DNA of 64,000 nucleotides, taken from NCBI RefSeq assembly GCF_900142715.1, contig NZ_FRBX01000003.1, forward strand, positions 650,233 to 714,232, given 5' to 3'. Positions 33,278 to 41,853 of the stretch are shown piece after piece. Both the position numbers and the translations under genes were made by a program. The stretch is from Flavobacterium pectinovorum (GTDB lineage: Bacteria; Bacteroidota; Bacteroidia; Flavobacteriales; Flavobacteriaceae). Position 1 is the stretch's first letter, and the number at the start of each line of letters is the position of its first letter. The notes beneath the pieces are model-generated. The model did not search any database and was not told where the DNA came from. It saw only the letters and a program-made list of their open reading frames with translations.

Positions 33278-33856
33278 TTAGTTTCCGATAACCACTTTAG
33301 GGAAACGAATGATTTTGTCTCCTAATTTGTATCCTTTTTCAATAACGTCAACAATTTTCCCTTTTAATTTGTCAGACGGAGCTGGAATTTGGGTAATTGC
33401 TTCAGCAAAATCAGCATTAAAAGCATCACCTGCTCTTACTTCAACTTGCTCTAAACCTTTAGAAACCAAAGTGCTTTTCAATTTTTCATGAATCAACTCC
33501 ACACCTTTTTTCAAATTTTCATCGTCAGACTTGTTGATTTCTACAGTTGCTCTGTCAAAATCATCCAAAACAGGAAGCATTGCTAACAAAACTTCTTGGT
33601 TTGCTGTTTTAAACAAATCCATACGCTCTTTTGAAGTTCTTTTTTTGTAATTTTCAAATTCGGCAAATAATCTCAAAAACTTATCTTTTTCTTTTGCCAA
33701 GTCTTGAGCCAATTGCTCTTCAACACTTAATTCCTCAACAATTAACTGCTCACCGTTGGCATTGTTTTCTAACGTTACATCATCTAATTCCTGATCGAAT
33801 TCTGTATTTTCCGTAGTCATATTACTTGTATTTTTAAAAATATTCTTAAACTTCAT
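33278..33856 (-). CDS. grpE: Nucleotide exchange factor GrpE
   Basis: Exchange factor that releases ADP from DnaK. 192 residues from the ATG at 33856 (MKFKNIFKN): an acidic disordered N-terminal part, a long coiled coil about 50-105 (VEEQLAQDLAKEKDKFLRLF, RTSKERMDLF), then the GrpE head with GVELIHEKL and the closing KGYKLGDKIIRFPKVVIGN. An upstream in-frame start at 33895 would lie before the promoter -7 element, so it is rejected. Operon with dnaJ (80-bp gap). Confidence 0.96.
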   Translation of the reverse strand: MKFKNIFKNTSNMTTENTEFDQELDDVTLENNANGEQLIVEELSVEEQLAQDLAKEKDKFLRLFAEFENYKKRTSKERMDLFKTANQEVLLAMLPVLDDFDRATVEINKSDDENLKKGVELIHEKLKSTLVSKGLEQVEVRAGDAFNADFAEAITQIPAPSDKLKGKIVDVIEKGYKLGDKIIRFPKVVIGN

Positions 33857-33880
33857 TTTCAATTTCTTTCTTTTGGATTG

Positions 33881-33913
33881 CAAAAGTACTGCCAAATCTT
33901 ATAAAATGTCAAA
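33881..33913 (-). promoter_or_regulatory. Promoter of the grpE-dnaJ operon
   Basis: On the minus strand TTTG (33910-33913), 21 bp spacer, TACTTTTG (33881-33888): matches the Bacteroidota consensus. The grpE ATG is about 25 bp downstream. No CIRCE element was seen. Confidence 0.75.
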
Positions 33914-34111
33914 TTGTCACGCTGTTAAAATTTGACTGTTTATATAAATAATTTTCTTACTTTAAAATTTAGTATAATTTTAAGACTATTACGTTTTAGT
34001 TTGTGGTATATTTGAAGACAAAATTATAATCTAAATTATTACCTATCAAAATTGAATTTAAGGGTTGGCCTCGGCCTCAAAATAATTATTAATTCAAATT
34101 TACCTTATATT

Positions 34112-34148
34112 AAAAAAAGCTTCGCCTTATGAGACGAAGCTTTTTTTT
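34112..34148 (-). terminator. Terminator-like hairpin downstream of tRNA-Trp
   Basis: A 13-bp perfect stem (34112-34124 with 34135-34147; AGCTTCG core with A/T flanks) and a 10-nt loop. It can end transcripts from the tRNA gene or block read-through towards grpE. Confidence 0.8.
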
Positions 34149-34149
34149 G

Positions 34150-34475
34150 TTGAACGAAAAAAATTTACCGCAGAGAACGCAAAGTTTTTTTACTCTTAAC
34201 TTTATAAAAAATACAAAGTTCGCAAAGCTTTGCGCACTTAGATTGTGTAAACACAACTTTAAATCTTAGTGAACTCTGCGAAAAACCTTTGCGTTCCTTG
34301 CGGTAAAAATACTTTGTATGTATATTTTTTAATGTTCTCCAAAAAAATTAGCCTTGATCTTCAAAAACGAAAAGTTCGCAAAGCTTTGTATTATTTAGCT
34401 TTGCGTCCCGAAGCTTCGGGATATGATTTTAAAATTATTCTTAGATATAAATCTTTGCGTTCTTTGCGGTAAAGA
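34150..34475. repeat. GCAAAGTTCGCAAAG-type repeat cluster
   Basis: Repeated units around AAAGTTCGCAAAGCTTTG with CCGCAGAG/TTGCGGTAAA ends, forward and inverted, plus the palindrome TCCCGAAGCTTCGGGA (34406-34421). The stretch 34371-34405 recurs at 41711-41745 with one mismatch. No coding signal. Confidence 0.8.
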
Positions 34476-34482
34476 AATATTG

Positions 34483-34553
34483 CACGGGCGGAGGGATTCG
34501 AACCCCCATCAACGGTTTTGGAGACCGCTATTCTACCCTTGAACTACGCCCGT
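34483..34553 (-). tRNA. tRNA-Trp (anticodon CCA)
   Basis: A 71-nt cloverleaf on the minus strand: acceptor ACGGGCG/CGCCCGT, anticodon stem GCGGT/ACCGT around loop CTCCAAA (anticodon CCA), T arm GGGGG-TTCGAAT-CCCTC. The discriminator is G and the 3' CCA end is not encoded. It stands apart from other tRNA genes, between repeat clusters. Confidence 0.95.
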
Positions 34554-34690
34554 AACTTAAGGTCGGCAAATTAAAAGTTTTTTTTCTTCTCTACCAACTA
34601 TTTCAGGCAGAGATTTAAAAAGAAAATCCTTTAAACATGCACGATCCGAAGCAAAAACCTTTGCTTCAAATAGTTAACCTATATTTTTTA

Positions 34691-34780
34691 TTTCACGCAG
34701 ATTTTAAAAAATATTTTGGCAGATTAAAGCAGATTTATTTATATAACAATCAAATTAAATCTGCCAAAATCTGCGTGAAA
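34691..34780. repeat. 15-bp inverted repeat with GCAGATT units
   Basis: Arms 34691-34705 and 34766-34780 are perfectly complementary (TTTCACGCAGATTTT); an inner GGCAGATT/AATCTGCC pair (34718-34725 with 34758-34765) extends it. Unit spacing is about 10 bp (GGCAGATTAA, AGCAGATTTA). Confidence 0.85.
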
Positions 34781-34802
34781 TAAAAATCTAATAATCCTTT
34801 TA

Positions 34803-34820
34803 TCCCAATAGCTATCGGGA
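34803..34820. repeat. Near-perfect GATAGCTATC palindrome
   Basis: TCCCAATAGCTATCGGGA differs at one position from the perfect palindrome TCCCGATAGCTATCGGGA seen at 41653-41672. Confidence 0.75.
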
Positions 34821-34844
34821 GTGGTAAAACACTTTACCATTCAA

Positions 34845-36272
34845 TTATGACAACAAAGCATTTTTCAATCCTTCAAAATCAACAGAAACCTGTTCGCCTG
34901 AAACTAAATTTTTAAGTGAATATGAATTGGAAGCAATTTCCTGATCGCCCGCAATTACTGCAAACGGAATCAAGCGTTTATCTGCATATTGAAACTGTTT
35001 CCCTACTTTTACATTATCCGGATACAATTCTACTTTTATATTTTCTTTTCTTAATTTCTGAATTGCCTGCGAAGCATATAAAGCCTCAGCATCTCCATAA
35101 TTAATAAATAATGCTTTTGATGTTGCAGCAACAGTTTCAGGAAATAATTGCAACTCTTCCAGAACCAAATAAATTCTGTCTAGTCCAAAAGAAATTCCGA
35201 CACCGCTCATATTCTTCAAACCAAAAATACCAGTCAAGTCATCGTATCTTCCGCCACCGCCGATAGAACCCATCGAAACCGTTTTTGGCGCTGCTACTTC
35301 AAAAATAGCTCCGGTATAATAATTTAGTCCGCGCGCTAGTGTCACGTCAAGATCTAATGTCGCAGTCGCTAAACCTAAAGTAGCCACATTGTCACAAATA
35401 AATTTCAATTCTTCTACACCTTTCATTCCTTCTTCTGATGAAGCTAATAAATCTGAAAGCTGATTGATTTTATCTGCAAATGTTCCTGTAAAATTAAAAA
35501 GCGGCTGTACTTTAACCAATGCTTCTTCGGCAATTCCTTTTTCAATCATTTCTTTTTTAACGCCATCTTCACCAATTTTATCCAGCTTATCAAGAGCTAC
35601 CGTAAAATCGATCAATTTATCTGAAGCGCCAATAACTTCTGCAATTCCAGATAAAATTTTTCTGTTATTGATTTTAATGGTTACGCCTTCTAAACCTAAA
35701 GAAGTAAAAACAGTGTCATATAACTGAACCAATTCAACTTCCTGCCAAAGTGATTTTGAACCTACAACATCGGCGTCACATTGATAAAACTCTCTGTAAC
35801 GACCTCTTTGCGGTCTGTCTGCTCTCCAAACCGGTTGAATTTGATATCTTTTAAAAGGAAATTCAATTTCGTTTTGGTGCTGTACAACATATCTTGCAAA
35901 CGGAACTGTCAAGTCGTAACGTAAAGCCTTCTCAGAAATTTTTCCGGTAAATTTATTCAACTCAATTCTTTGATTCAAATCAATCGTTTCTGCAGAATTA
36001 ACTTGTAAAGATGCTATTGATTCCGGTAATTCAATTTTATTTTTATTGAAGAAAAAATTACCTGAATTCAGTATTTTAAAAATCAAGCGATCTCCTTCTT
36101 CCCCATACTTTCCCATTAAGGTATCTGAATTTTCAAACGACGGAGTTTCAATTGGCTGAAAGCCAAATTTCTCAAAATTACTTTTTATCGTCTGAATAAT
36201 ATATTGACGTTTTGACACCTCTGCAGGCGAAAAATCTCTTGTTCCTTGTGGTATGCTTGGTTTTGAAGCCAT
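34845..36272 (-). CDS. hisS: Histidine--tRNA ligase
   Basis: Class II aminoacyl-tRNA synthetase charging tRNA-His. 475 residues: motif 1 near 25-60 (PIETPSFEN), motif 2 around FRYQ-type [24 protein letters not shown] (split by charged residues, about 150-173), the HisA signature [10 protein letters not shown], motif 3 [12 protein letters not shown], then the anticodon-binding domain from about 385. An insert of about 30 residues near 70-100 is found in this synthetase's longer bacterial/eukaryotic-like group. Single gene. Confidence 0.97.
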   Translation of the reverse strand: MASKPSIPQGTRDFSPAEVSKRQYIIQTIKSNFEKFGFQPIETPSFENSDTLMGKYGEEGDRLIFKILNSGNFFFNKNKIELPESIASLQVNSAETIDLNQRIELNKFTGKISEKALRYDLTVPFARYVVQHQNEIEFPFKRYQIQPVWRADRPQRGRYREFYQCDADVVGSKSLWQEVELVQLYDTVFTSLGLEGVTIKINNRKILSGIAEVIGASDKLIDFTVALDKLDKIGEDGVKKEMIEKGIAEEALVKVQPLFNFTGTFADKINQLSDLLASSEEGMKGVEELKFICDNVATLGLATATLDLDVTLARGLNYYTGAIFEVAAPKTVSMGSIGGGGRYDDLTGIFGLKNMSGVGISFGLDRIYLVLEELQLFPETVAATSKALFINYGDAEALYASQAIQKLRKENIKVELYPDNVKVGKQFQYADKRLIPFAVIAGDQEIASNSYSLKNLVSGEQVSVDFEGLKNALLS

Positions 36273-36284
36273 CTTTTTTTGATA

Positions 36285-36319
36285 TTTTAGATTTCTGATT
36301 TTAGATTTTAGATTTTATT
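36285..36319. repeat. TTTTAGA heptamer array upstream of hisS
   Basis: Five in-phase units: TTTTAGA, TTTCTGA, TTTTAGA, TTTTAGA, TTTTATT. Weak inverted counterparts (AAATCTGAATTAAAATC) follow at 36321-36338. Confidence 0.85.
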
Positions 36320-36467
36320 GCAAATCTGAATTAAAATCTTTTTTGGATTATTTATTTTTAGATTTCTCTATTTCTAATGGACTGCAAATATCTTATTTTT
36401 TAAAATAAATATTGGCAGTTCGAAAACAAACTTGTAACAAAAAACGTATTTTCGTGACAAATTGGTC

Positions 36468-37712
36468 ATGATGCTAAAATTATTTAAAGAAAATATCCGA
36501 ATTGCTTTTGGTTCAATCAAAACACAATTGCTGCGCACCATTCTTACAGTATTAATTATTGCTATCGGGATTACAGCTTTGGTTGGAATTTTGACCGTTG
36601 TAACAGCGCTTGAAAATACTGTTTCTACCAATTTTGCTTCAATGGGAGCTAATACTTTCAACATCAATCAATACGAAAATAATGTTAAAAACCGAGGAGG
36701 AAATGAACGCGAAATTATAAATCCGATTATTTCATATCCTGAAGCGGTTGCTTTCAAAAACAAATTCAAATATCCTTTTACCGAAACATCGTTGTCTTTT
36801 ACCGCAACTACAACGGCAGAGGTAAAATATTCAGATAAAAAAACAGATCCGGAAATTACCATTGTTGGTGTCGACGAGCATTTTATTTCAAATTCAGGGT
36901 TAGAAACCACTTTAGGGCGTTCTTTCAACCAATTTGACATTGACAACAATACTTATTCCTGTATTGTAGGTTCTGATTTTGAAAAAGGCTTATTAAAAGA
37001 TATTAACCCGATTGACAAAGTTATTTCAATTCGCGGAGCACGTTTTAAAGTTATTGGTGTTTTAAAAGAAAAAGGTTCAACGTTTGGAAACAGTCAGGAT
37101 TTACGTGTTTTGATTCCAATTCAGGTCGCACGTTCTTTATTTACTGCACCAAATATCAATTATACAATGAGTGTAATGGTTTCTAAAAAAGAACTTTTAG
37201 ACGAAGCTGTTGACAATGCAACAAGTACCATGCGAAGAGTTCGTAAACTGAGTCCGGTTCGTGATAATAATTTTGGCATTGGCCGAAGCGACGATTTAAT
37301 TAATAGAATTCTCGGCATCACGAAATATCTGGGCTGGGCTTCCTGGATTATTAGCGTTATTACGATTTTAGGTTCATCAATTGCCTTAATGAACATTATG
37401 ATTGTTTCGGTTACAGAACGTACGCGCGAAATTGGTGTTCGAAAAGCTTTGGGCGCAACAAAAATCACAATTTCAGTTCAGTTTTTTATCGAAACTTTAT
37501 TGATTGGACAAATTGGCGGTTTGGTCGGAATTGTATTGGGAATCCTAATTGGCTTTGCTTTTGCGGCCGCAATGAGTTTTGCATTTGTGATTCCGTGGAT
37601 GGCGATTTTTGCTGCTTTTGCAACTAGCTTTATGGTTGCAATTGTTTCTGGATTATATCCAGCGATAAAAGCTTCGCAACTTGATCCTATTGAAGCTTTA
37701 CGTTATGAGTAG
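36468..37712 (+). CDS. ABC transporter permease, MacB/FtsX family
   Basis: A 415-residue MacB-type membrane protein with the expected four helices: one near 20-45 (TILTVLIIAIGITALVGIL), a large periplasmic domain about 50-270, then three helices near 285-315, 340-370 and 375-400. The sequence SVTERTREIGVRKALGATK between helices 2 and 3 is the family hallmark. Type VII ABC systems transmit mechanical force to export lipoproteins, toxins or drugs. No cognate ATPase gene is adjacent. Start taken at the ATG 36468; 36471 is equally possible. Confidence 0.92.
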   Translation: MMLKLFKENIRIAFGSIKTQLLRTILTVLIIAIGITALVGILTVVTALENTVSTNFASMGANTFNINQYENNVKNRGGNEREIINPIISYPEAVAFKNKFKYPFTETSLSFTATTTAEVKYSDKKTDPEITIVGVDEHFISNSGLETTLGRSFNQFDIDNNTYSCIVGSDFEKGLLKDINPIDKVISIRGARFKVIGVLKEKGSTFGNSQDLRVLIPIQVARSLFTAPNINYTMSVMVSKKELLDEAVDNATSTMRRVRKLSPVRDNNFGIGRSDDLINRILGITKYLGWASWIISVITILGSSIALMNIMIVSVTERTREIGVRKALGATKITISVQFFIETLLIGQIGGLVGIVLGILIGFAFAAAMSFAFVIPWMAIFAAFATSFMVAIVSGLYPAIKASQLDPIEALRYE

Positions 37713-37776
37713 TTTTATTTATTTGAAGCAGAAATAATCATTTTATAAGACCTTCTTTCCCGCTATTCGTTTCAAT

Positions 37777-37803
37777 CTTTTTTGTTGAACCCCAACAAAA
37801 AAG
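37777..37803. repeat. 11-bp hairpin inside a possible dispersed repeat
   Basis: Perfect stem CTTTTTTGTTG (37777-37787) with CAACAAAAAAG (37793-37803). It is bracketed by CCCGCTAT (37759-37766) and CTATCGGGG (37814-37822), a layout I associate with a repeat family in flavobacterial genomes; this is from memory and needs checking. Confidence 0.6.
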
Positions 37804-37894
37804 GATTTCCACTGCTATCGGGGCTAAATTTAGAAGTTTCAACTTTTCAAGAACTTCTTTGTAAAGTTTATAAAATTTTAAAGATAGAATTCAC

Positions 37895-38392
37895 CTATTT
37901 TGTTTTCATGAGTTTTCTTTTCTCTACTCCTATTATATCAAATTCAAAATACTTTTCATACTCTTCAATTTCATGAGTTTGCTCATTACTAATTATATCA
38001 ATTGTGTCGCCATCAAAAGTCATAGTTTCAGCAAACAAATCGTCAACTATCAAAATGCAATTTTCATGTAAATAAAAAAACGGAAAGTCCAGAGATCTGT
38101 CAAAAATATTTCTTTTCAATTCTCTGTTTTTTAAATCAATTATTCACCACTGATACATAAATCTATAAAAAACCAGATCAATATTTTTAAAATGACAAAA
38201 GTTAAACTCTATTAATTCATCAATATCTTCATTGAGAAATATTTTTACAGTTAAATCGTGGTTCGGATATTCATCAAATTTGAAATCAACATATGAAACC
38301 CTTAAACTTGATGAATTTTCAGAAGGAATTATAATATCTATCTTTTCAGACATTTGAGATGAATCGTAGTTATTCTTTATAGTTGTTTTCAT
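37895..38392 (-). pseudogene. Hypothetical gene split by an in-frame TGA
   Basis: Two consecutive ORFs on the minus strand (82 codons ending at 38144, then 74 codons from 38119) lie in the same frame. The stop separating them is a TGA directly after a TGG codon (context YQW-stop-IIDLKNRE), and the frame continues without further stops to 37895. Read through, the product is about 165 residues, acidic, beta-strand-rich, with no signal peptide. A single G-to-A change (TGG to TGA), a sequencing error, or programmed readthrough would each explain it. Family unknown; size and acidity recall immunity-type or cyanophage-type small proteins, but nothing proves that. Confidence 0.75.
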
Positions 38393-38413
38393 TTATAAAC
38401 TATAGTTCTATAC

Positions 38414-39277
38414 CTACAAGTTTTTAGAAACCTTGCAGGAAATCATACGGTCATTATCGTAAATATCTTTTCTTAATTCGATGTTTTTAAAATCCATTTT
38501 CTCCAGTAAATCAGTCATTTCATTTCCTAAATACTGATTGATTTCAAAAAATAATTGCCCCTTATCTTTAAGTCCGCTTTTTGCCAAAGCAGCTATTTTT
38601 CTATAAAAAATCAAAGCATCGTTATCATCTACAAAAAGTGCTAAATGCGGTTCGTAATCCAAGACATTTTTTTTGATTTCTTCTTTTTCTAAGTTACGAA
38701 CATAAGGCGGATTAGAAACAATAATATCAAAATTACAGGTAAGCACATCTGTATCTAAAATATTCTGATACATAAAAGTAACATCTACATTGTTATTGAT
38801 GGCATTCCTTTTTGCGGTTTCTATCGCTTTTTTTGAAACATCGATTCCGTAAACTTCGGCATTTGGGAGATTTTTTGCCAAAGAAATTGCAATACACCCA
38901 CTACCGGTTCCGATATCTAAAATTTTTATTTTTTTAGATTTCCCTTCTTTGTTTTCATTAATAATCCATTCGACCAATTCTTCCGTTTCGGGTCTCGGAA
39001 TCAAAACATTTTCATTTACTTCAAAATCCAACCCATAAAAATTTGTTTTCCCAAGTAAATACTGAATCGGAACTTCTTTTTTCAGCTCGTTTAAAAAACC
39101 ACCCCAAATAGCAAGATCAGCATCTGAAAAAGTTAATTCATGATTGAGCGCCAAATCAATTTGCCTAAGCTTGTGTTTATTTTCTAATATTAAATAAAAA
39201 AAACTCTCTGCTTCATAAGCATCATAAAAAGGAGAAAGTTCTTTTATAAATTGAGTTCTATATTGTTTGATTCTCAT
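38414..39277 (-). CDS. prmC: Peptide chain release factor N5-glutamine methyltransferase
   Basis: Methylates the GGQ glutamine of release factors RF1/RF2 using S-adenosylmethionine. 287 residues: N-terminal helical domain 1-75, SAM-binding motif DIGTGSGCIAISLA near 122-135, and the catalytic NPPY motif (IIVSNPPYV) near 185-193. Conserved substrate-binding region PIQYLLGKTNFYGL and RPETEELVEW also match. 22 bp downstream on its strand the series ends against the broken gene. Confidence 0.96.
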   Translation of the reverse strand: MRIKQYRTQFIKELSPFYDAYEAESFFYLILENKHKLRQIDLALNHELTFSDADLAIWGGFLNELKKEVPIQYLLGKTNFYGLDFEVNENVLIPRPETEELVEWIINENKEGKSKKIKILDIGTGSGCIAISLAKNLPNAEVYGIDVSKKAIETAKRNAINNNVDVTFMYQNILDTDVLTCNFDIIVSNPPYVRNLEKEEIKKNVLDYEPHLALFVDDNDALIFYRKIAALAKSGLKDKGQLFFEINQYLGNEMTDLLEKMDFKNIELRKDIYDNDRMISCKVSKNL

Positions 39278-39357
39278 TTCGTTTTGAGCATTTTTTAGCT
39301 AAATCCAACCCTGTTCTACAATAAGTAGTGCAAATTAAAAATTGTTACAATCTTATT

Positions 39358-39843
39358 TTACAATTCCTTCAACATCCAAACCGGACAAGAACTATGTCCA
39401 GTACAACCTAACGGAGCATCTAAATACTCAAAACCTGATTTTTTATATAATTTTTGAGCGGCATGCATAAAAGGCATCGTCTCTATATAACATTTCTCAA
39501 AGCCAAAATCTCTGGCCTGCGACAGGCATTTTTCCATCATTTCACTTCCAATTCCTAATCCACGGGTTTTAGGCAAAAAATACATCTTTTGCAATTCGCA
39601 AATTTTTGGATCACCATTTTCTAAAGGCGCAATGCCGGAACAGCCTACAATTTCACCTTCATTTTCCACAACAAAATAAACAGATTGTGGTTTGTTATAT
39701 TCTTCAAACATCAAATCTAAATACGGATCTGCATAAGCTGTTCCTACTTTCGGAATTTCCATTTCGTCAAAAACCGATCTTATTAATTGGGCAACTGCCT
39801 GATTGTCTTCTTTTATAATTCTTCTGATAATCCAATTTTCCAT
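39358..39843 (-). CDS. GNAT N-acetyltransferase
   Basis: A 161-residue GNAT acetyltransferase: start WIIRRIIKEDNQAVAQLIRSV, then the acetyl-CoA loop LPKTRGLGIGSEMMEKCL near 88-105 and LYKKSGFEYLDAPLG near the end. It resembles small-molecule amine acetyltransferases, substrate unknown. Divergent from ribD, each with its own -7 element in the gap. Confidence 0.9.
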   Translation of the reverse strand: MENWIIRRIIKEDNQAVAQLIRSVFDEMEIPKVGTAYADPYLDLMFEEYNKPQSVYFVVENEGEIVGCSGIAPLENGDPKICELQKMYFLPKTRGLGIGSEMMEKCLSQARDFGFEKCYIETMPFMHAAQKLYKKSGFEYLDAPLGCTGHSSCPVWMLKEL

Positions 39844-39867
39844 ATTTCAAATTCGTCTGATATATTA

Positions 39868-39875
39868 CAAAAGTA
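39868..39875 (-). promoter_or_regulatory. -7 element of the GNAT gene
   Basis: TACTTTTG on the minus strand, 25 bp upstream of the GNAT start. Confidence 0.65.
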
Positions 39876-39958
39876 GAAATACTTTTCCGATAGTTTTATA
39901 ACAAATCAGAATGTTTCACAACTATACCAAATCTATCGACAATAAAGGCAAAAATAAC

Positions 39959-39966
39959 TACTTTTG
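39959..39966 (+). promoter_or_regulatory. -7 element at the ribD start
   Basis: TACTTTTG ends 4 bp before the GTG codon at 39971, which would place the transcription start at or within the first codon (leaderless mRNA). Confidence 0.6.
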
Positions 39967-39970
39967 TAAA

Positions 39971-41020
39971 GTGAATATACATGAGAAATACATAAAGCGT
40001 TGCATTGAATTGGCCCGAAATGGCTTTGGAACTACATATCCAAACCCGATGGTGGGAAGTGTAATCGTTTATGAAGATAGAATTATTGGCGAAGGATGGC
40101 ATAAAAAAGCCGGAGAACCTCACGCCGAAGTCAATGCCGTTCGATCTGTAAAAGACAAATCACTTTTAAAAAAAGCAACAATTTATGTGAGTTTAGAACC
40201 TTGCAGTCATTTTGGAAAAACGCCTCCGTGCTGTGATTTAATTATTGCAAATGAAATTCCGAATGTTGTAGTGGGAACTGTCGATCCCAATGAAAAAGTA
40301 GCCGGAAACGGAATCAGGAAATTAATTGCCGCCGGAGCCAATGTTACGGTTGGCGTTTTAGAAAAAGAATGCAACGAACTCAATAAACGCTTTTTTACTT
40401 TTCATAATAAAAAAAGGCCTTATATTATTTTGAAATGGGCGGAAAGTCAGGATGGTTTTTTAGCGCCCGAAAAAGATATAAACCAGGGCAGAAAACCAGT
40501 TTGGATTACCAATCAATATTCGAGACAATTGGTTCATAAGTGGCGAAGTGAGGAACAGTCAATTTTAGTGGGAACACAGACGGTTATTGATGACAATCCA
40601 AAATTGAACACAAGAGATTGGGCTGGTAATAATCCGGTGAGAGTAGTTTTAGATCAAAATAATAGAATTTCTAAAGACAGTTTTATTTTTGATGACAGCG
40701 TAAAAACGATTGTATTTACAAAATCTGAAAGCAACTCTTCTACAGAAAACACAACTTTTGAAATAATTGATTTTGATCAGAATATAATTCAGCAGATTTT
40801 AGATGTTTTATATCAAAATCAAATTCAATCGATTATTATTGAAGGCGGTTTAAAAACCTTACAATCTTTTATAGATGAAAACGTTTGGGATGAAGCGAGA
40901 ATTTTTATCGGAAAAACTTCTTTTGAAAAAGGAACTAAAGCTCCAATCATTTCGAAGAAAAATACAACCAAAACTTTCATTCAGGACGATGAATTAATAT
41001 ACGTTAGAAATCATGATTGA
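39971..41020 (+). CDS. ribD: Bifunctional riboflavin biosynthesis protein RibD
   Basis: Pyrimidine deaminase and 5-amino-6-ribosylamino uracil reductase of riboflavin synthesis, 349 residues from the GTG at 39971 (residues NIHEKYIKRCIELARNG). Deaminase domain about 1-145 with zinc ligands HAEVNAV (His, Glu) and PCSHFGKTPPCCD; reductase domain about 150-349 with WITN and EGGLKTLQSFI. An ATG 60 bp upstream would lie before the -7 element, so it is unlikely. The stop overlaps the next gene by 8 bp. No FMN riboswitch was seen. Confidence 0.95.
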   Translation: MNIHEKYIKRCIELARNGFGTTYPNPMVGSVIVYEDRIIGEGWHKKAGEPHAEVNAVRSVKDKSLLKKATIYVSLEPCSHFGKTPPCCDLIIANEIPNVVVGTVDPNEKVAGNGIRKLIAAGANVTVGVLEKECNELNKRFFTFHNKKRPYIILKWAESQDGFLAPEKDINQGRKPVWITNQYSRQLVHKWRSEEQSILVGTQTVIDDNPKLNTRDWAGNNPVRVVLDQNNRISKDSFIFDDSVKTIVFTKSESNSSTENTTFEIIDFDQNIIQQILDVLYQNQIQSIIIEGGLKTLQSFIDENVWDEARIFIGKTSFEKGTKAPIISKKNTTKTFIQDDELIYVRNHD

Positions 41021-41615
41021 TACTATAATTTTTGACTTTGGAGATATTTTTATCAATTTAGATAAACAAGCCACTATTTCGGGATTACAGAAATTAGGAA
41101 TGACGGAATGGAATTCTGAATTTGACCGATTAAATCTTTTGTTTGAAACGGGAGATATTTCGTATGATGATTTTTTGGCAGGTTTTCAGGAACAGCTTCC
41201 AAATGCCTCTAAAGAAGAAATCCTGCAGGCATGGAATGCCGTTTTGGCTGATTTTCCTTTGTACCGATTAGAATTTCTGCAAATGCTTTCGAAAAAATAC
41301 CGTTTGTTTTTATTGAGCAATACCGATTCTATTCATATTGAAACTTTTCAAAATACAACCGGGATTTCATTCTACAGCGATTTTTACCAATGCTTTGAAA
41401 AGGTTTATTTTTCATTTGAAATTGGAAAACGAAAACCAAATCCTGAAGCTTATCAATACATTATTAACAAACACGAATTATCTCCAAAAAGAACTTTGTT
41501 TGTAGATGATAAAAAAGAAAACACAGATGCCGCCGCAGCTTTAGGTCTTCATGTCTGGAATTTACAAGTGGGCCAGGAAGATGTCGTGGATTTATTTGAT
41601 AAAAAAATATTGTAG
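41013..41615 (+). CDS. HAD family hydrolase
   Basis: A 200-residue haloacid dehalogenase-type phosphatase (YihX-like, subfamily IA). Nucleophile Asp8 in IIFDFGDIF, motif II LLSNTDSIH, Lys in EIGKRKPNPEAYQ, and motif IV FVDDKKENTDAA. The second Asp of the usual DxD is Gly10, as in some of this group, so metal-assisted acid catalysis may differ. Overlaps the 3' end of ribD by 8 bp, suggesting coupling; dephosphorylation of the riboflavin intermediate after RibD is a tempting but unproven role. Confidence 0.9.
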   Translation: MIDTIIFDFGDIFINLDKQATISGLQKLGMTEWNSEFDRLNLLFETGDISYDDFLAGFQEQLPNASKEEILQAWNAVLADFPLYRLEFLQMLSKKYRLFLLSNTDSIHIETFQNTTGISFYSDFYQCFEKVYFSFEIGKRKPNPEAYQYIINKHELSPKRTLFVDDKKENTDAAAALGLHVWNLQVGQEDVVDLFDKKIL

Positions 41616-41639
41616 TAAAGTGAATTTGGCGAGAATTTA

Positions 41640-41815
41640 CCGCAAAGACGCAATCCCGATAGCTATCGGGATACGCAAAGTTCACCAAGATTTTAACGAA
41701 TTAAGAATACAAAGTTCGCAAAGCTTTGTATGATTTAGCTTTGCGAACTTTCAAAGCTTGCAAACAGACAACTAACAATAAAACCTTCGCGAACTTTGCG
41801 GTAAAATTAACTCAG
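41640..41815. repeat. GCAAAG-type repeat cluster with an embedded palindrome
   Basis: Units ACCGCAAAG, AAAGTTCGCAAAGCTTTG and their inversions fill the gap between the HAD and YigZ genes. Segment 41711-41745 matches 34371-34405 at 34 of 35 positions. A perfect 20-bp palindrome at 41653-41672 interrupts it. Confidence 0.85.
41653..41672. repeat. Perfect 20-bp palindrome flanked by a 5-bp direct repeat
   Basis: ATCCCGATAGCTATCGGGAT, with ACGCA on both sides (41648-41652 and 41673-41677), as expected for an insertion with target duplication. Confidence 0.85.
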
Positions 41816-41845
41816 TAAAAAAACAATAAACATAATTTAGAAATA

Positions 41846-41853
41846 TACTTTTG
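41846..41853 (+). promoter_or_regulatory. TAnnTTTG element overlapping the YigZ start codon
   Basis: TACTTTTG here includes the TTG at 41851 which is the only standard start codon near the conserved N terminus. Either the element is chance, or the true start is a nonstandard codon. Confidence 0.45.

Noticed and set aside
33857..33895. N-terminal extension of GrpE from an upstream start
   Set aside because: The region contains the promoter -7 element of the operon, so it is most likely not transcribed as coding sequence.
37782..37976. Plus-strand ORF of 64 codons in the gap after the MacB-like permease
   Set aside because: It starts inside a hairpin repeat and runs antisense into the broken hypothetical gene; it looks like a repeat-derived frame.
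37895..38392. The two consecutive small ORFs as a toxin-antitoxin pair
   Set aside because: They are in the same frame, separated by a single TGA, and neither resembles a toxin or antitoxin family; one broken gene is simpler.
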